A program made the position numbers and the translations under genes. 64,000 nt of DNA, taken from NCBI RefSeq assembly GCF_030247195.1, contig NC_080670.1, positions 163,380,080 to 163,444,079 of the forward strand, read 5' to 3'. Shown here in pieces: positions 34,799 through 46,061 of the stretch; within the stretch, counting starts at the first letter, position 1, and the number at the start of each line of letters is the position of its first letter. A model generated the notes under the pieces. The model searched no databases. It saw only the letters and a program-made list of their open reading frames with translations, and had not been told where the DNA came from. This DNA comes from Topomyia yanbarensis (taxonomy: Eukaryota; Arthropoda; Insecta; Diptera; Culicidae).

Positions 34799-35464
34799 GG
34801 CTGGATGTTGTTGGCTCGAATCAAAACTTGTTCAAAGTTCATTTCATATCGTCAAACTAGTGAAATCGTTAGAATTCAAAGGGGTGCTGGAGCGTTACCA
34901 GAAAATTTTTATTTCCAAGATTAAGCTCAGCCGGAATGCTGTCTGGTTCTAAGTCGTATTCCGGCTCCAGTGATACAACCGGTTCTAGTTAGAATCGGTT
35001 GTGTTACTGGTGCCGGAAAGCGAATTAGAACCTGCTAGAATTCCGGCTCATTTACTGGGTTCCGGTAACCATCCGAAACCCTTCAGGAACCTCTGTTTAA
35101 GGGGTGCCATTCCGATGCGACTTAGCCGCATAACCGAGCCCTAGGAACCGAAGCTGCGCAAAACCGCTGAGGATCCGCCGGGCGAGGTGGCCAGCGACCC
35201 GCCGTCGGAAGCAAACGAACCTGTGATCCACTCGTTTGCCTGGCTTACTCAAACATAGGGGCTATTCCTAGTTTAAGTCCAACTGAGCGGTAGCGAAGTC
35301 GGACAATAAGCGCAAAAGCGATGTGGCGTAGCCACATTTGGTGCTGCAAATAAAATAGAATTGGCAACGCTAGCAAAATGTAAACACAAATTAACACTCC
35401 GGATGAACCTATCGTCAATTAACACTTCGACGAGTTTTTGTTCGAGCCAATAAAATGGGCCCGC
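34799..35464 (+). mobile_element. Palindromic family A element, most complete copy
   Basis: The ends carry TTGGCTCGAATCAAAACTTG (left) and CGAGTTTTTGTTCGAGCCAA (right). The middle contains CGATGCGACTTAGCCGCATA, CGGAGGATCC-like CGCTGAGGATCCGCCGGGCG, CTGTGATCCACTCGTTTGCC and CTATTCCTAGTTTAAGTCC. Other copies are at 44661-45230 (minus), 46062-46622 (plus) and 47283-49045 (minus, split). A smaller symmetrical block, AGCCGGAAT...ATTCCGGCT, lies inside at about 34928-35050. No protein is encoded. A short inverted fragment of the same family follows at about 35465-35545. Confidence 0.8.
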
Positions 35465-35868
35465 TTAACTAGGAAGTTTAGTAAAATTTAAGCTGGAATT
35501 TAAAATTTTCTGGCAATGCGCTAGCACCCCGTTGAATTCTACATTGATAAAAAATCACACTATAAAACCAAAGGAAATTTAACATCATTTTCAAGTGCAC
35601 TTGCCTGTTGAAAAGCAAATCAAATGATTTCCCTTCGAATTTCACATGAAAATCTATTAAAACGCAGTTCATGTGCTATTTCAAATTATTTTCATGCTAC
35701 TTTCACATGAATACGATATGTTTTACCACAGATAACAGACGTTTAGGCTAGAACAAAATTTCTTCAAAAACCTGTGTAAACTTTCAAATTGATAAACGTT
35801 GGAAATCCGTGTTTCACCATTGCCATCTGCGCAACTGTTTGCTACACATGTTTGACAGCTACACTCTA

Positions 35869-36148
35869 CACTGAACAAAAATTGTTGCAAAATAGCGAAT
35901 GATTTGTAATACGAACTATCTGAAAACTCGATGTTGATGATTTCGAATGGCAATCATCCGAAAAAAGAATGAGTTCAAAATCGAATGACTTCATGTCTGT
36001 ATTGCAATGAGCTGGTTTATGATATTCACATGATGAGCACAACACCAAATCAATCACTTGCACTCGAATAAAGTAAGCGATGGCATATATGATTATCATC
36101 ACAATTTACACTGTTCCATCATTCGTGTTTCATCTGTTTTCAGTGTTA
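35869..36148. mobile_element. MITE with CACTGAA ends
   Basis: TACACTGAACAAAAATTG (left) is mirrored by CTGTTTTCAGTGTTAG (right), with further weak complementarity (AATGATTTG, CATCATTCG). It is non-coding. Confidence 0.5.
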
Positions 36149-36332
36149 GGACTGAATCAAATGACAATCGTTTGAAGCGCTTCATGCGATCATGAGAGAA
36201 GCTTTACTATATTTTGTTTTCTTTTCTATGGTAACAGTGCAGTCGCAAAAACCGCATGCGTTTGCGAAAAAGTTTTGCAAATATCGTTGCTTGTTCCACT
36301 GTAGCGTTCCCAAAAAAAATCTAAACCGGTGC

Positions 36333-36452
36333 TATGGAAGGATACAAGCGTCTTGATTCAAAGATCCAGTTGGGCATGTACGATATCATCAGCAGCTTCC
36401 TTGGAACTACAAAAGAGCAAACAGCTGACCGAAGCTCAAATGTAACAAGGTA
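36333..36452 (+). other. Candidate short exon (39 codons) ending at a splice-donor-like site
   Basis: The frame starts with ATG after GGTGCT and codes for MEGYKRLDSKIQLGMYDIIS and further to a stop. It overlaps AACAAG|GTAAAC, a fair splice donor. Composition is protein-like but there is no homology I recognise and the next exon is not identifiable. It is recorded because the surrounding DNA is free of the repeats seen elsewhere. Confidence 0.2.
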
Positions 36453-36979
36453 AACGAAATACTGTCTAAGTAGTCAAATGTACAAGAGATAAAACTTCGG
36501 CAACAGTTTGAGTACGACCAGTTTTACGATCAGATGAATTATTTTAGAATAGGTGGAAGGGCACCGAACACTAACTATCTGTTAATTGGACATTAGTCGG
36601 AATTATTGCTCGGTCGAACTAATGACGCTATTACCGATCATAAAGGCTCTGAATCGTAAGAGGATCGCGGTCCTGCTAGTTAGAAATTTAGTTAACCTTC
36701 TGCCTGTCGCGCTAGTGCACGCAGCTCTGAAAATCTAGCGATATCGTCTTAGTGCACCAGCGGCTGCTCGTTCAGTGGGCCATAAGCGCGACTTCCGGAG
36801 GGTTAAAAGGTATGCCAAATCTGGAAATTTTTCACGGGCATGCTCGACTGTCTTCCGCTTACGGCTCTGGATAATGGCCAATCCTGTGTGCATATTGGTC
36901 TGATTTCCTTATTGGATACACTAGATCACGAAAGAGAATTAAATAAATTTCAGGATGTTGTGACACATGCGAACGATGT

Positions 36980-37168
36980 CCCGAGCAAACGAAAAGTCAA
37001 TAATACCCCAAGCTCATGGTGTTTGAAATGAGTTGAACCGGTTGAACCCATAAAAACATCATCACCATAGTCCGGTATTCTGGTATTAATTACTGTGCAA
37101 TATGACACGAACTATATTTATAGTCTTTCTGAAGGGCTGTGTGGAGTTTGAACCCATGAGGGATTGCC
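36980..37168. mobile_element. Degraded MITE related to 16365-16620
   Basis: It shares CCGAGCAAACG, AACCCATAAAAACATC and TTTGAACCCATGAG in the same order as the copy at 16.4 kb. The right terminus is eroded. Confidence 0.45.
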
Positions 37169-37778
37169 ATGATCTGCACTGCATACAAAAAATAATATTG
37201 TACCTTCAAAAGTTTTTAACTTTTCTTTTGAAAGGATACACAAAATCATTAATGTGATTCGAAAAAGAAAAATATCTTTAACATGAAAAGCTTCCATTTG
37301 TTTCAGTATCAATTGCATTTACAATTACAATACGAACTTTGAAAATCAAAGCAACGAACAATTAAATCCGCAACACTGGAAGTGTAATGTAAACACTATT
37401 TTCGTTCGTTGGTGCGTCGGGTAACTTCAGCAAAATATTGTTTATATTAGGTTTGTTCCAGTACCTGGAGAAACTGGAAGTACTCCAGAGAAAATCGTTC
37501 CTGTAATAAAATTAATTAAACTCAGCATTTCTATGCATTTTGTGTTAGTTATGAGGCATATCAGATGATGGAAAGTGAAATTGGTTGAGGTTTGTATTTT
37601 CCGTATTTGCAGGTCGTCGAAGTCTCTCAGATTGCTACCCACAAGCTCCATGTTGCGATTCAAAATCGGAATCACAATCCTGAACTAAGCACCGTAGGCT
37701 GATTTGTTGGAAGCCGGATTTTTTTTAGTATTTGTGACGGTATCTTTCGTGTGCATGAAATGAAGAAAACCCAAGAAA

Positions 37779-38095
37779 ATGGAGCAATTCTCTTCCGGTA
37801 TCAAAGTTGGCTTTAAAAAAGAGATATTTGCTCATGCCATCGTCGATGTTCTGATCGGTAACAAGTTTCTAGACCATGCCATTGATGCGCTGGGTAACGC
37901 TGTTACGGAAAGAGCAAAATCGCCACCGCTCAGATTCTGCGAGTCGGTATCCATACAGGCTGGGTGTGTAGTATTAAAAATAGCTTTATTCATTAACTAA
38001 TTTTAATAACACTTCACAGAAAACTCGCATTGAAGATATATACTATCATAGGCGTTTCAATGACCGTCAATCTCGTCGAATATGTACTATCATAA
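37779..38095 (+). CDS. Candidate two-exon small gene or gene relic (86 codons)
   Basis: Exon 1 (37779-37963) starts with ATG in good context (AAGAAAATGG). A 56-nt intron (GT at 37964, AG ending 38019, with CTAAT and a pyrimidine-rich end before it) would join to 38020-38095, ending TAA. The product would contain a hydrophobic segment near its C-terminus (IYTIIGVSMTVNLVEYV). The same frame stays open for another 38 codons past that single stop (to 38209), so the stop may mark a pseudogene of something longer. The family was not recognised and no upstream exons were confirmed. The intron length is typical of mosquitoes, which is the main support. Confidence 0.22.
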
Positions 38096-38908
38096 ATCGC
38101 CATCGCTCAAGTGTTCGATTGTGGCCAAAGAGATGCTTGGCCGATGCCTTTCAAGAATTACACTGTCATTATTCCGGTTATCTGGTGCAACTTTGCGAGA
38201 CCTTGGTAGAACGTACTTTAAAGGCGAAAGAAGGCGACAACGGAAAAAGAAAACTACGAGTACGACGAAATAAAAGCATCTCTGAAATGATAACTGAATC
38301 CGGTGGAGATCACATTAATCGGAGAGGTTTATTTGAAGAAAACGCTTCCTCGACGGAAAATATTTCCTGCTGTCAGAAATCAAATGCACTTGCCTTTTTT
38401 CTAATCGCAGCATAGAGTTATTGTTATTGGAATTTAAATTGAAAGAACTGTACAAAGCTGCAGTAAAATCTGATAAAATACCATAAACCGACATCGATGC
38501 GACCTTGATAATTAGGAAGAAATTGATGGGTAAAACAGCAAAGGACAAAATCTTCAATACGTCTTCAATATCGTTAAACTTTTAGAAAAATGTAATGCTA
38601 ACGAAATATTGATAATCTTATCGCTTGTTAGTCCAATTGTGTGGCACAAGCAATTTTCCTCAGGCGAAAAAAATTCCCAGCTTTCCAACTATATGTGATT
38701 CAAAATCATCTATAGTGAGAATATTTTCTAGCTAACGCTCACCACCGGATTCTTTGTTTGTGAGCCTAACTACTAAAATGACCACAACCCGGTAATGCAG
38801 TTTAATTGTACATTTCGATCAGCCTTAAACAACTCCGCTACAAGTTCTGGTGGTGGAAGTACTAATGTGCCTAGCATATGTGAGAGCGAGATGATAAATT
38901 TTCAGTGT

Positions 38909-39047
38909 TAGCAGCGACATGCGACCTGTACCCAGTTAAACCCATTCCGGTAACGGTTCGGAATTCTGAATGGAGTCAGTATGGATTATGCAACAACCGA
39001 TTCCGACTCAATCGGTTTCAGAATCTGGTAGCAGTGACATGCGTCCT
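38909..39047. repeat. Short repeat fragment flanked by 19-bp direct repeats
   Basis: TAGCAGCGACATGCGACCT (38909-38927) and TAGCAGTGACATGCGTCCT (39029-39047) flank a ~100-bp piece of the CCGGTAACGGTTCGG palindromic repeat. This looks like an old target duplication with two changes. Confidence 0.6.
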
Positions 39048-39612
39048 CTAGTAGTTATAAGCTCTTTTCTCTACAAATGTGTTTAAATGTGTATACCATG
39101 TATCTTTTTATTAATAATTTTATCACTTGTATACGTTTCTCCTTAAAGTACGATTTACACGATTCGTCAGTTTCCATCAACGGAACACAACATCAAAGTC
39201 ACGTCACCGTTTCGCCAGGATAAGTTGAATGCATGTCTTATGCGCACATTCACACGTTCCGTACGTTAAAACGTTTCGTGCCGTTGTGTCATTGTGTGTG
39301 AACGTTTCCATTGAGTATTGCATGAAACTTTAACCTTATTTTTTGATAGTTTAGAGAGCTTTTTTACGTCAACATGGGGATTTTTGATTATAGCACACTT
39401 CAAAAACTTGAAACTTTTACTTTCCAACACCTAGTAAACAAGCTCGTTTATGATGTCATCATGAGCTCGCGTGTTTTTGTAAACGGCCTATAAGCATACT
39501 ATCAAAATTTACTTTAAGAGACAATTGCGAATAAACCGTAGCTCATCGAGAACGGATGTCCACAATTTATGAAAGAGAAAAGTTTTCTCTTTCGTCTACT
39601 GCTGTTACTAAT

Positions 39613-39807
39613 TGTCGTGTCCGGACGAACTAAAACCACGACTTCTTCGTCCAAAATCTATCACACAACTGACGAACGTTTTCCTTCTCGTTCAGTTTTA
39701 GCTGTCGCTTCTGTACACTCTCTTTCTATCTATCTCTCTCTCTCTTCTTGTTTGCATCCCTTCAATTTATTTTAATATTTCTCTCCCTCTCTATTTCAAT
39801 CCCTACA
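39613..39807 (-). repeat. LTR (3' LTR in element orientation)
   Basis: 195 bp, starts TGTCGTGTCC and ends TCCCTACA on the plus strand, with a (TATC)/(TC) rich segment at about 39722-39750. It is identical to 43539-43733. The polypurine tract (minus strand) is at 39808-39827. Confidence 0.92.
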
Positions 39808-42800
39808 TCCTTCTCTACCTCTACTCTAACTTTGAGTATTTTATACCTACATAGTTATTAACCATAATCGCAAGCTCAATTTAGTCTAATATATTAGTCC
39901 AACCTCATAGGCTCAGGTAAAACAACCAGCACGCTCGTACCTAAACACGTGCCAATGCTACTAGTCACAAGTTTGCTGAAGCGAATTCCGAACAGACTTC
40001 AATCAAGTTCTGTGCACGAATAATTTGCTCTCTCGCACGCAACTCAAGCTTCGATTGATGCACACCTGGAAGTTCTGTGAACACATACGTTTCAAGAACA
40101 CTGCATAACATGATATACAAGGGCATTAATTTCATATAATCAACTGTTTTGAAGGATGACTCACACGTGTTAATTCTTGAAACTGATTTTCATGTTATTT
40201 GGTATTAAATAATATCTTATCTGTTCATTTTGTTTTTTTTAAGCATCTGATGGAACGTCATTTTAAAATATTGTGTTTATTCTCTTCGGTTTTGCATGAA
40301 ATCTTTTTTTTGGGACATTCCAACCATTTTCTATCAAATTGTTATTCCTAATGACTAGAGCAGATTGCAATAAATTTATCCCATTTCAATCCAATTTTGC
40401 TCGAATCCGACCAATTCGATGTAACGGACAACTATGTTTATTCTATGTTCGAATCATTCGAAAATTCTTCCAATAAAATTTGTTTTTTTTGTTGTTTTGA
40501 GTTGATCCTGTTTTTATGCTGCTGGCATTTTTTGTTTTAATTTCATCGAGTACTGAAATTGTCAAAATTTGGTGTTCGGGCAATTCAATTTTATGACATC
40601 TATTCCACGCTATTTCAAATTCAATGCTTGTTGGAAATACAAATATACTTTGGAATTACGGCTATAGATTGTTTTGACTCGTTGTTTTTTGGCATCATCG
40701 GCAAATATCAACCTGTGACGAAACCAGCCCTCTGCTAGGCGGCAAATTTTTTTGAAGCTGACATGAACAGTACAATATAGTTTGAAAGTGGCATTCAAAA
40801 TAATTATTAACGACATATATGCAAGGATGGAAAATGCCTACCTTTTCTACGGCTGTAATATTTCTCCTTTCTCATACGACGCTGCTGTGGTTCGCTAGTG
40901 CAGGACGCCCAGCGCTGTACGGCAGCCTGGGTGTAAAGCAGTGACAAAACATACTACTCTAGTACAGCAACCAGACGCGAGCGGTACAGCTTCTCTTTCC
41001 TTATTTTACATTTTTTAATATTTTCAATCTATTTAATATTTTTAATCACAAACGATGACAATGAATGCGGTTCATTTACGCCACGACCGGCATGAATGCT
41101 TTCGTGTGCGGGCTTCTCCCTTTGACTATGTAGAGAAAAGTGTACAAAGCGAGAGGGCAAACTTTACTACGCCACACTCTCACCGAGCAGTCGTAGTACA
41201 GCAGCAAAACAAAAATGTATTTTGCTGCTGTACGGAAAAATGTACTCGGTTTGGCTACCGTTCTGGCAAGAGCAGTAGTGATGCGTCGCTGTAGCGGGAT
41301 GTGCGGCTTGTGCAAATGTAAATATACCGGAAAAAATGTAGTTTACTAGTAGCGTTCGCATCCCTGCATATGTGTAATGCCTTTTCTTACATCGCTTTTC
41401 CCCATAAAATCCGAACGTTTTACCACCTGAGAACCAGAACACATCAAAATAAAGTTTGTTTGAACTCGACAAGTTTCAAGCCGAGTTAACACCATTGTCT
41501 CGTATCAATGTGGACGTTGCTTAAAACGCGTTCGTTTTCAGGTTTAGCACTAGCCGAGCCAAGATGCCAGCCAAGGCTTCACCTATTTTTCAAAGCAACG
41601 TCAAAATATTCACCCTCTAGAGTTAAGTCTATCATATGTTGACGACTGTCAAAGTCTGTGCATACCATATCGATATCACCGGGCCGGACGAAACCCAAAT
41701 ACTTCAATTATGACATTTACTGTGCACACCACCACGTCTGTCAAAAGGACGAACCCATGCTAATCGATCAAAATTGTCGTGATGTAGATAACAGCGAATT
41801 CAATCTCGCAGCCCTCTTAACTTTCTTGCTCCGAAAACACAACTCCACGTATATAAAAGAAACCGTGCCGTAGCCCAAGTACCCGGGCAGAACGAGAAGG
41901 CGATCGCTAATTCGTATTATCTTACTTGCACGTGTTTGCCAAAAAATACCTACCCATTCTTTCACGATATTATTCAGCACGTTTAGTGATAAAATCTACT
42001 CGTGAACATATCCAGCATTACTTGAGTTTTATCTAAATAACAACTTACATTTCAAATTTTCAAGAACAATAAAACATGCTTGTTACGCCTGTTAAGCTCT
42101 TAGTGCGTCATTTGCATTTTTTGTAATATTATCAACCAAAACCTCGTACGCATAGTAAGGCATTTGCTTAGAGTATCAAATCACTTAGATATATCCTATA
42201 GAAAAATATACTTATATACCTTTTGAATGCATATATTATACTGCATGAAAATCCAAACAAAGATACCATTCTACAAGTTTACCCTACCAAAACCTACCTA
42301 TAAAATCTGTACTTTTCAGCCATAATATGTAATACGTAACGTAACAATACAAAATCATTATCATCTTTATTATTAAATTTGGCCATTTTGGCAACACTTC
42401 TTTTAAAATGAAAGGCGATAGCGGGTTTTCTCGCTTCCTCCATACACCACCACTGCACTAGGCACTCATGTGATATGGAGGCAACGCGGTTTCCTTCCAT
42501 ATCGTAATCGTCGCTCGCAAAATACGACACCGTTTGTTTGAGTCCCTTCCTCAACGAATAGTCGACAGAATACTTACTTCTTTCGCCCACTACGAACTTT
42601 AAATAACCGAACTCGTGACAGCATATGCATACTGCACATAAAGGAGGCAAAGAGAATTCAATCTCTGAGGCTTCATCGAGCAGCGTACAGCGAGATGGTG
42701 TCGTAGCAGTCCAAACAAACGCCCCTGATAGCGGAATCTGGTTTATCCACTCACCATGTGTGGAAATGGTCATGCTGAGTATAGGTACTCTTGTGTTACG

Positions 42801-43223
42801 GAGAAAATTTCTTCTCCACAACTCGTGTCTGGCAGACCCATACCAACGGTCCTGGTTGAAAAGGAGACAAAGCATGTATGAATGAGAACCGATCTAGTAA
42901 CCCAAACAGTAACGAGTTCTTACTTTCTCGCTCTATCTGTATACATGTGTAAAACATCGAAGCTATGGCAACCACTAGGCACTCTTTTTCTTTATGCTTC
43001 GAAAATACGACACCGCGTATACAAATGCGAACAGATGTCGAAAAGCAAGCACTCCTGCGGAACGCAAAGATTACGAATTCTTTTTCCTTTCTTTCGCACA
43101 CCAAATGTAAAAAATTCAACGAAACCATGCCAACCATCAGCGAAGAGCAAGAAAACATCGCCTACAAATTGCAGACCGTACTGCAATTTCGCACTTTGCA
43201 TTATTGTTTAATATTTCATGCAT

Positions 43224-43495
43224 GACCCTCTCTGGGGCAGTACATACGGAAAAATATTCTGGATACCTTCTCGGAGGAAATCCTTTTTACAAGTACCCTC
43301 TCGGGGGAATCAATCATATAAACACCCTCACGGGGGCAATACCTTATTCACCCTCTCGGGGGCAATACTACATTTACCCTCTCGGAGGTCATACTTCAAT
43401 TACCTTCTCAGAGGAATAACAATCTACAAACCCTCTCGGGGGTAACACTCGCAATTCCCTCTCAGGGGTTTATACTTCAGGTGCCCTCTCGAGTG
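43224..43495 (-). repeat. Tandem array of CCCCCGAGAGGGT units in the LTR-element leader
   Basis: Ten variants of CCCTCTCGGGGG (plus strand) occur at roughly 22-30-bp intervals, from CCCTCTCTGGGGC (about 43222) to CCCTCTCGAGTG (about 43482). Each core can fold on itself. In element orientation the array starts about 45 nt after the primer-binding site, where retroelement packaging or dimerisation signals usually lie. That role is inference. Confidence 0.8.
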
Positions 43496-43538
43496 AAATA
43501 TTATTTGATATACTTACTTATTTACCGACCTGCGCCAT

Positions 43539-43733
43539 TGTCGTGTCCGGACGAACTAAAACCACGACTTCTTCGTCCAAAATCTATCACACAACTGACG
43601 AACGTTTTCCTTCTCGTTCAGTTTTAGCTGTCGCTTCTGTACACTCTCTTTCTATCTATCTCTCTCTCTCTTCTTGTTTGCATCCCTTCAATTTATTTTA
43701 ATATTTCTCTCCCTCTCTATTTCAATCCCTACA
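43539..43733 (-). repeat. LTR (5' LTR in element orientation)
   Basis: Identical to 39613-39807 over 195 bp. The primer-binding site candidate adjoins at 43522-43537 with a 1-bp spacer. The tRNA primer cannot be named with confidence. Confidence 0.92.
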
Positions 43734-43899
43734 CTAATGATCGGCAAGTAATGGTTTGTGTGGAATTTCCCCTCAGAGTGAGATTTGACAGCATGCTTAT
43801 TAGCCCTTTTAAAAAAAAGTTCTATAGGTAATTAATTTATACCTTTCGTTGACGTGCAGTACGAAGAAAGACTGACAAATCGTGTAAATGGCACTTAAC

Positions 43900-44655
43900 T
43901 CTTTATATAATGCACTACATAACCAACATATTGTATTTCACCGTGCATTCAAAAATATTGACATCCATAAAAAAATCATAAAAAGTCACTCCTATAGGCA
44001 GTTAGGTTATATTAAAAATTTAGGGTAGAATTTGTGTGATATTAAAGGTTTAGATATAGATAGGACTAAGTACATAGATCGTGGTAATAATATTTCAATG
44101 TGCCGCATGACAGGCTAAATTAAACATAGATTTAAATTCCGTGAATAAAATAAAAGCGAACTGTTTTATATATGAACTAAATATAGATAACACATTCCTT
44201 GATTTGAACTGACGGTCCACTCAAAAACCAATAAAATATCATCTTGTTCTTCGAGCATCTTTCATTCAATTTTGTGATGACTCGCATACTAAGAAATAAT
44301 GGAAGTAATTTGATTCCCCTATTTGATATATACAGTAAATAAGAGAATATCTGTTAAAATTCGACATCTTAGATGTTGAAAAATTAATTATCGCATTTCA
44401 ATCCTGTACAGTAGCTATTTTGAAATTCAAAACTTTTGCATATAACTTCTGTATGACTATTATTTGATACTTGCATACATGAACGAAATGTAGTTTGCAA
44501 CCAAAATCAAATGGCAGCCATCCAAAACACAACTGTCAAATGTTAAAGGGCTGGGTCATAAACAATATCATATGAATTTGCTCTTCGTTTTTGGTACAGT
44601 GTAACTGCATTGTATCGATCACTGCGACATCTACAAACGTTTGCCAAACGTGTTT
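43900..44655. other. AT-rich spacer, nothing recognised
   Basis: AT-rich DNA with no open frames, arms or motifs of note. Confidence 0.4.
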
Positions 44656-44660
44656 CAGAG

Positions 44661-45230
44661 GGCCCATATTATTGGCTCGAATCAAAACTCGTCGAAATGT
44701 CAATTGACGATAGGTTCATCCGGAGTGTTCATTTGTGTTTACATTTTGCTAGCGTTGCCAATTTTATTTTGTGTCCAGCTTTTGCGCGTGCTGTCCGACT
44801 TCGCTACCGCTCAGTCGGACTTAAACTAGGGATAGCCCCTATGTTTGAGTAAGCCGGGCAAACGAGTGGATCACAGGTTCGCTTGCTTCCGACGGAGGGT
44901 CGGTGGCCACCTCGCCCGGCGGATCCTCAGCGGCTTTGAGCCGCTTCGGTTCCTAGGCCTCGGTTATACGGCTAAGCCGCATCGAAATGATACCCCGTAA
45001 ACATTCTAACTAGAATCGGTTGTGTCACCGGAGTTGGAAAACGAATTAGAACCAGCCAGCATTCTGGCTGAGTTAAACTGGGAAGTTTAGTAAAATTTAA
45101 TCTGGAAATAAATTTTTTTGGCAACGCTCCAGCACTCCATTGATTTCACCACCTGGGCGCCAGGTTGACGATATGAAATGAACTTTGTTTACTTTCGACA
45201 AGTTTTGATTCGAGCCAACAACATCCAGCC
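44661..45230 (-). mobile_element. Family A element, copy 2 (inverted)
   Basis: Starting GGCCCATATTATTGGCTCG and ending AACAACATCCAGCC, it is the reverse complement of the copy at 46062-46622 along nearly all its length. With that copy it forms a large inverted pair separated by about 830 bp. Confidence 0.8.
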
Positions 45231-45648
45231 TGTTTCAGACGTCTTATTTATTCGGAATTTCAGTAGCGGGTATTTACACACGATTCAAATCGAGCCTAAA
45301 CGTCTGTTATCTGTGGTTTTACCATTGAATTTTGGTTGCCATGCTGTTGAGTCGCATACTATGAACTTTCCAGATGACATTCATGTGAACTTTCCAAATG
45401 ACATTCATGTGAAAAGTGCAAATCCATATGTAAAACAATTGATTTCGGCGATTCTTCTACCCATTAAATCTATAGGTAAAACTAATTAATATTCACGTGT
45501 AATTCATTTGGAAATCTTATTCAATGGTATTTCTTATGATGTTAATGTGATTTTCACATAATGTTTGCAAGAATTCCACTTGAAAATCACATTGTCCACA
45601 CTATTAGATATTGAAATGGCAAACGTATCATTTTCATGTGTTTTACAA
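45231..45648. repeat. Fragmented repeat with ATGACATTCATGTGAA duplications
   Basis: The phrase (A/C)TTTCCA(A/G)ATGACATTCATGTGAA occurs twice in tandem (about 45365-45415). GCCTAAACGTCTGTTATCTG is repeated inverted at about 35727-35750. These link it to the TTTCACATGAA-rich stretch at 35.57-35.75 kb. Confidence 0.5.
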
Positions 45649-45890
45649 TTCTCGACAAACATATGATTACGGCCTAAAAGCCAACTGTCAAAATCCACTT
45701 TTAATGGAAATTCCGGACAAACCGTTACTGGCTGAACACAGTTCACAACAGTTAATGGAAGAGAAAACTTTTCTCTTTCGTTTACTACCAACATCTGTGA
45801 TTGGCATGTAACGGTTTGTCCGGAATTTCCATTCAAAGTGGATTTTGACAGTTGGCTTTTAGGCCGTAATCATATGTTTGTCGACAATTG
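45649..45890. mobile_element. Palindromic MITE, intact relative of the LTR-split host
   Basis: Arms of about 80 bp (TCGACAAACATATGATTACG... and its mirror) surround a centre with GAGAAAACTTTTCTCTTTCG. Alignment of its centre with 39560-39612 plus 43734-43760 shows where the LTR element inserted. Confidence 0.8.
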
Positions 45891-45947
45891 AATAAATTCA
45901 AGTGTTTTGCATATGATGTTAACGTGTCTAGTTTTTTTCAGTGTAAC

Positions 45948-46034
45948 GATTTCACCACCTGGGCGCCAGGTTGACGATATCAAATGAAATTTGTTTACTT
46001 TCGACAAGTTTTGATTCAAGCCAACAACAGCCAG
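45948..46034 (-). repeat. Short inverted copy of the family A terminus
   Basis: This 87-bp block mirrors 46062-46149 (first part of copy 3), with a 27-bp centre. It is also a direct repeat of about 45139-45226 in copy 2, so the 44.6-46.6 kb interval contains three homologous termini. Confidence 0.75.
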
Positions 46035-46061
46035 CCAGGCTCCTGCTAGGCAGCCATTTTG

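Larger units (their letters stand above)
39613..43733 (-). mobile_element. Non-autonomous LTR retroelement (4,121 bp), 100% identical LTRs, CTAAT target duplication
   Basis: Two 195-bp direct repeats (39613-39807, 43539-43733) are identical by eye and have TG...CA ends. CTAAT flanks both sides (39608-39612, 43734-43738). On the minus strand a primer-binding-site candidate TGGCGCAGGTCGGTAA lies one base inside the 5' LTR (43537-43522), and a purine-rich tract borders the 3' LTR (39827-39808). The 3.7-kb interior has no recognisable gag, protease, RT or integrase. Its longest frame (42294-42875, 193 codons, minus) has no known motif. It therefore resembles a large derivative mobilised by another element's proteins. 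LTR identity implies recent insertion or gene conversion. Confidence 0.92.
39150..43892. mobile_element. Older palindromic element split by the LTR retroelement
   Basis: The outer ends ATTTACACGATTCGTCAGT (39153-39171) and ACTGACAAATCGTGTAAAT (43871-43889) match inversely with one difference. Inner arms (ACGGCCTATAAGCATACTAT.. at about 39483 and GACAGCATGCTTATTAGCC at about 43788) also match. Removing the LTR element and one CTAAT copy leaves roughly 0.6 kb. The central part (GAGAAAAGTTTTCTCTTTCG ... GGCAAGTAATGGTTTGT) is homologous to the intact element at 45649-45890. Confidence 0.7.

Noticed and set aside
42294..42875. 193-codon minus-strand frame as a gag gene
   Set aside because: It has no CCHC knuckle, capsid-like region or protease motif, and lies in the interior of an otherwise non-coding element. 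It is not distinguishable from a chance frame.
43224..43495. CRISPR-like array from regularly spaced CCCTCTCGGGGG repeats
   Set aside because: Repeat cores are about 12 bp and variable, spacers are only 8-18 bp, the genome is eukaryotic, and the array lies in the leader of an LTR element.
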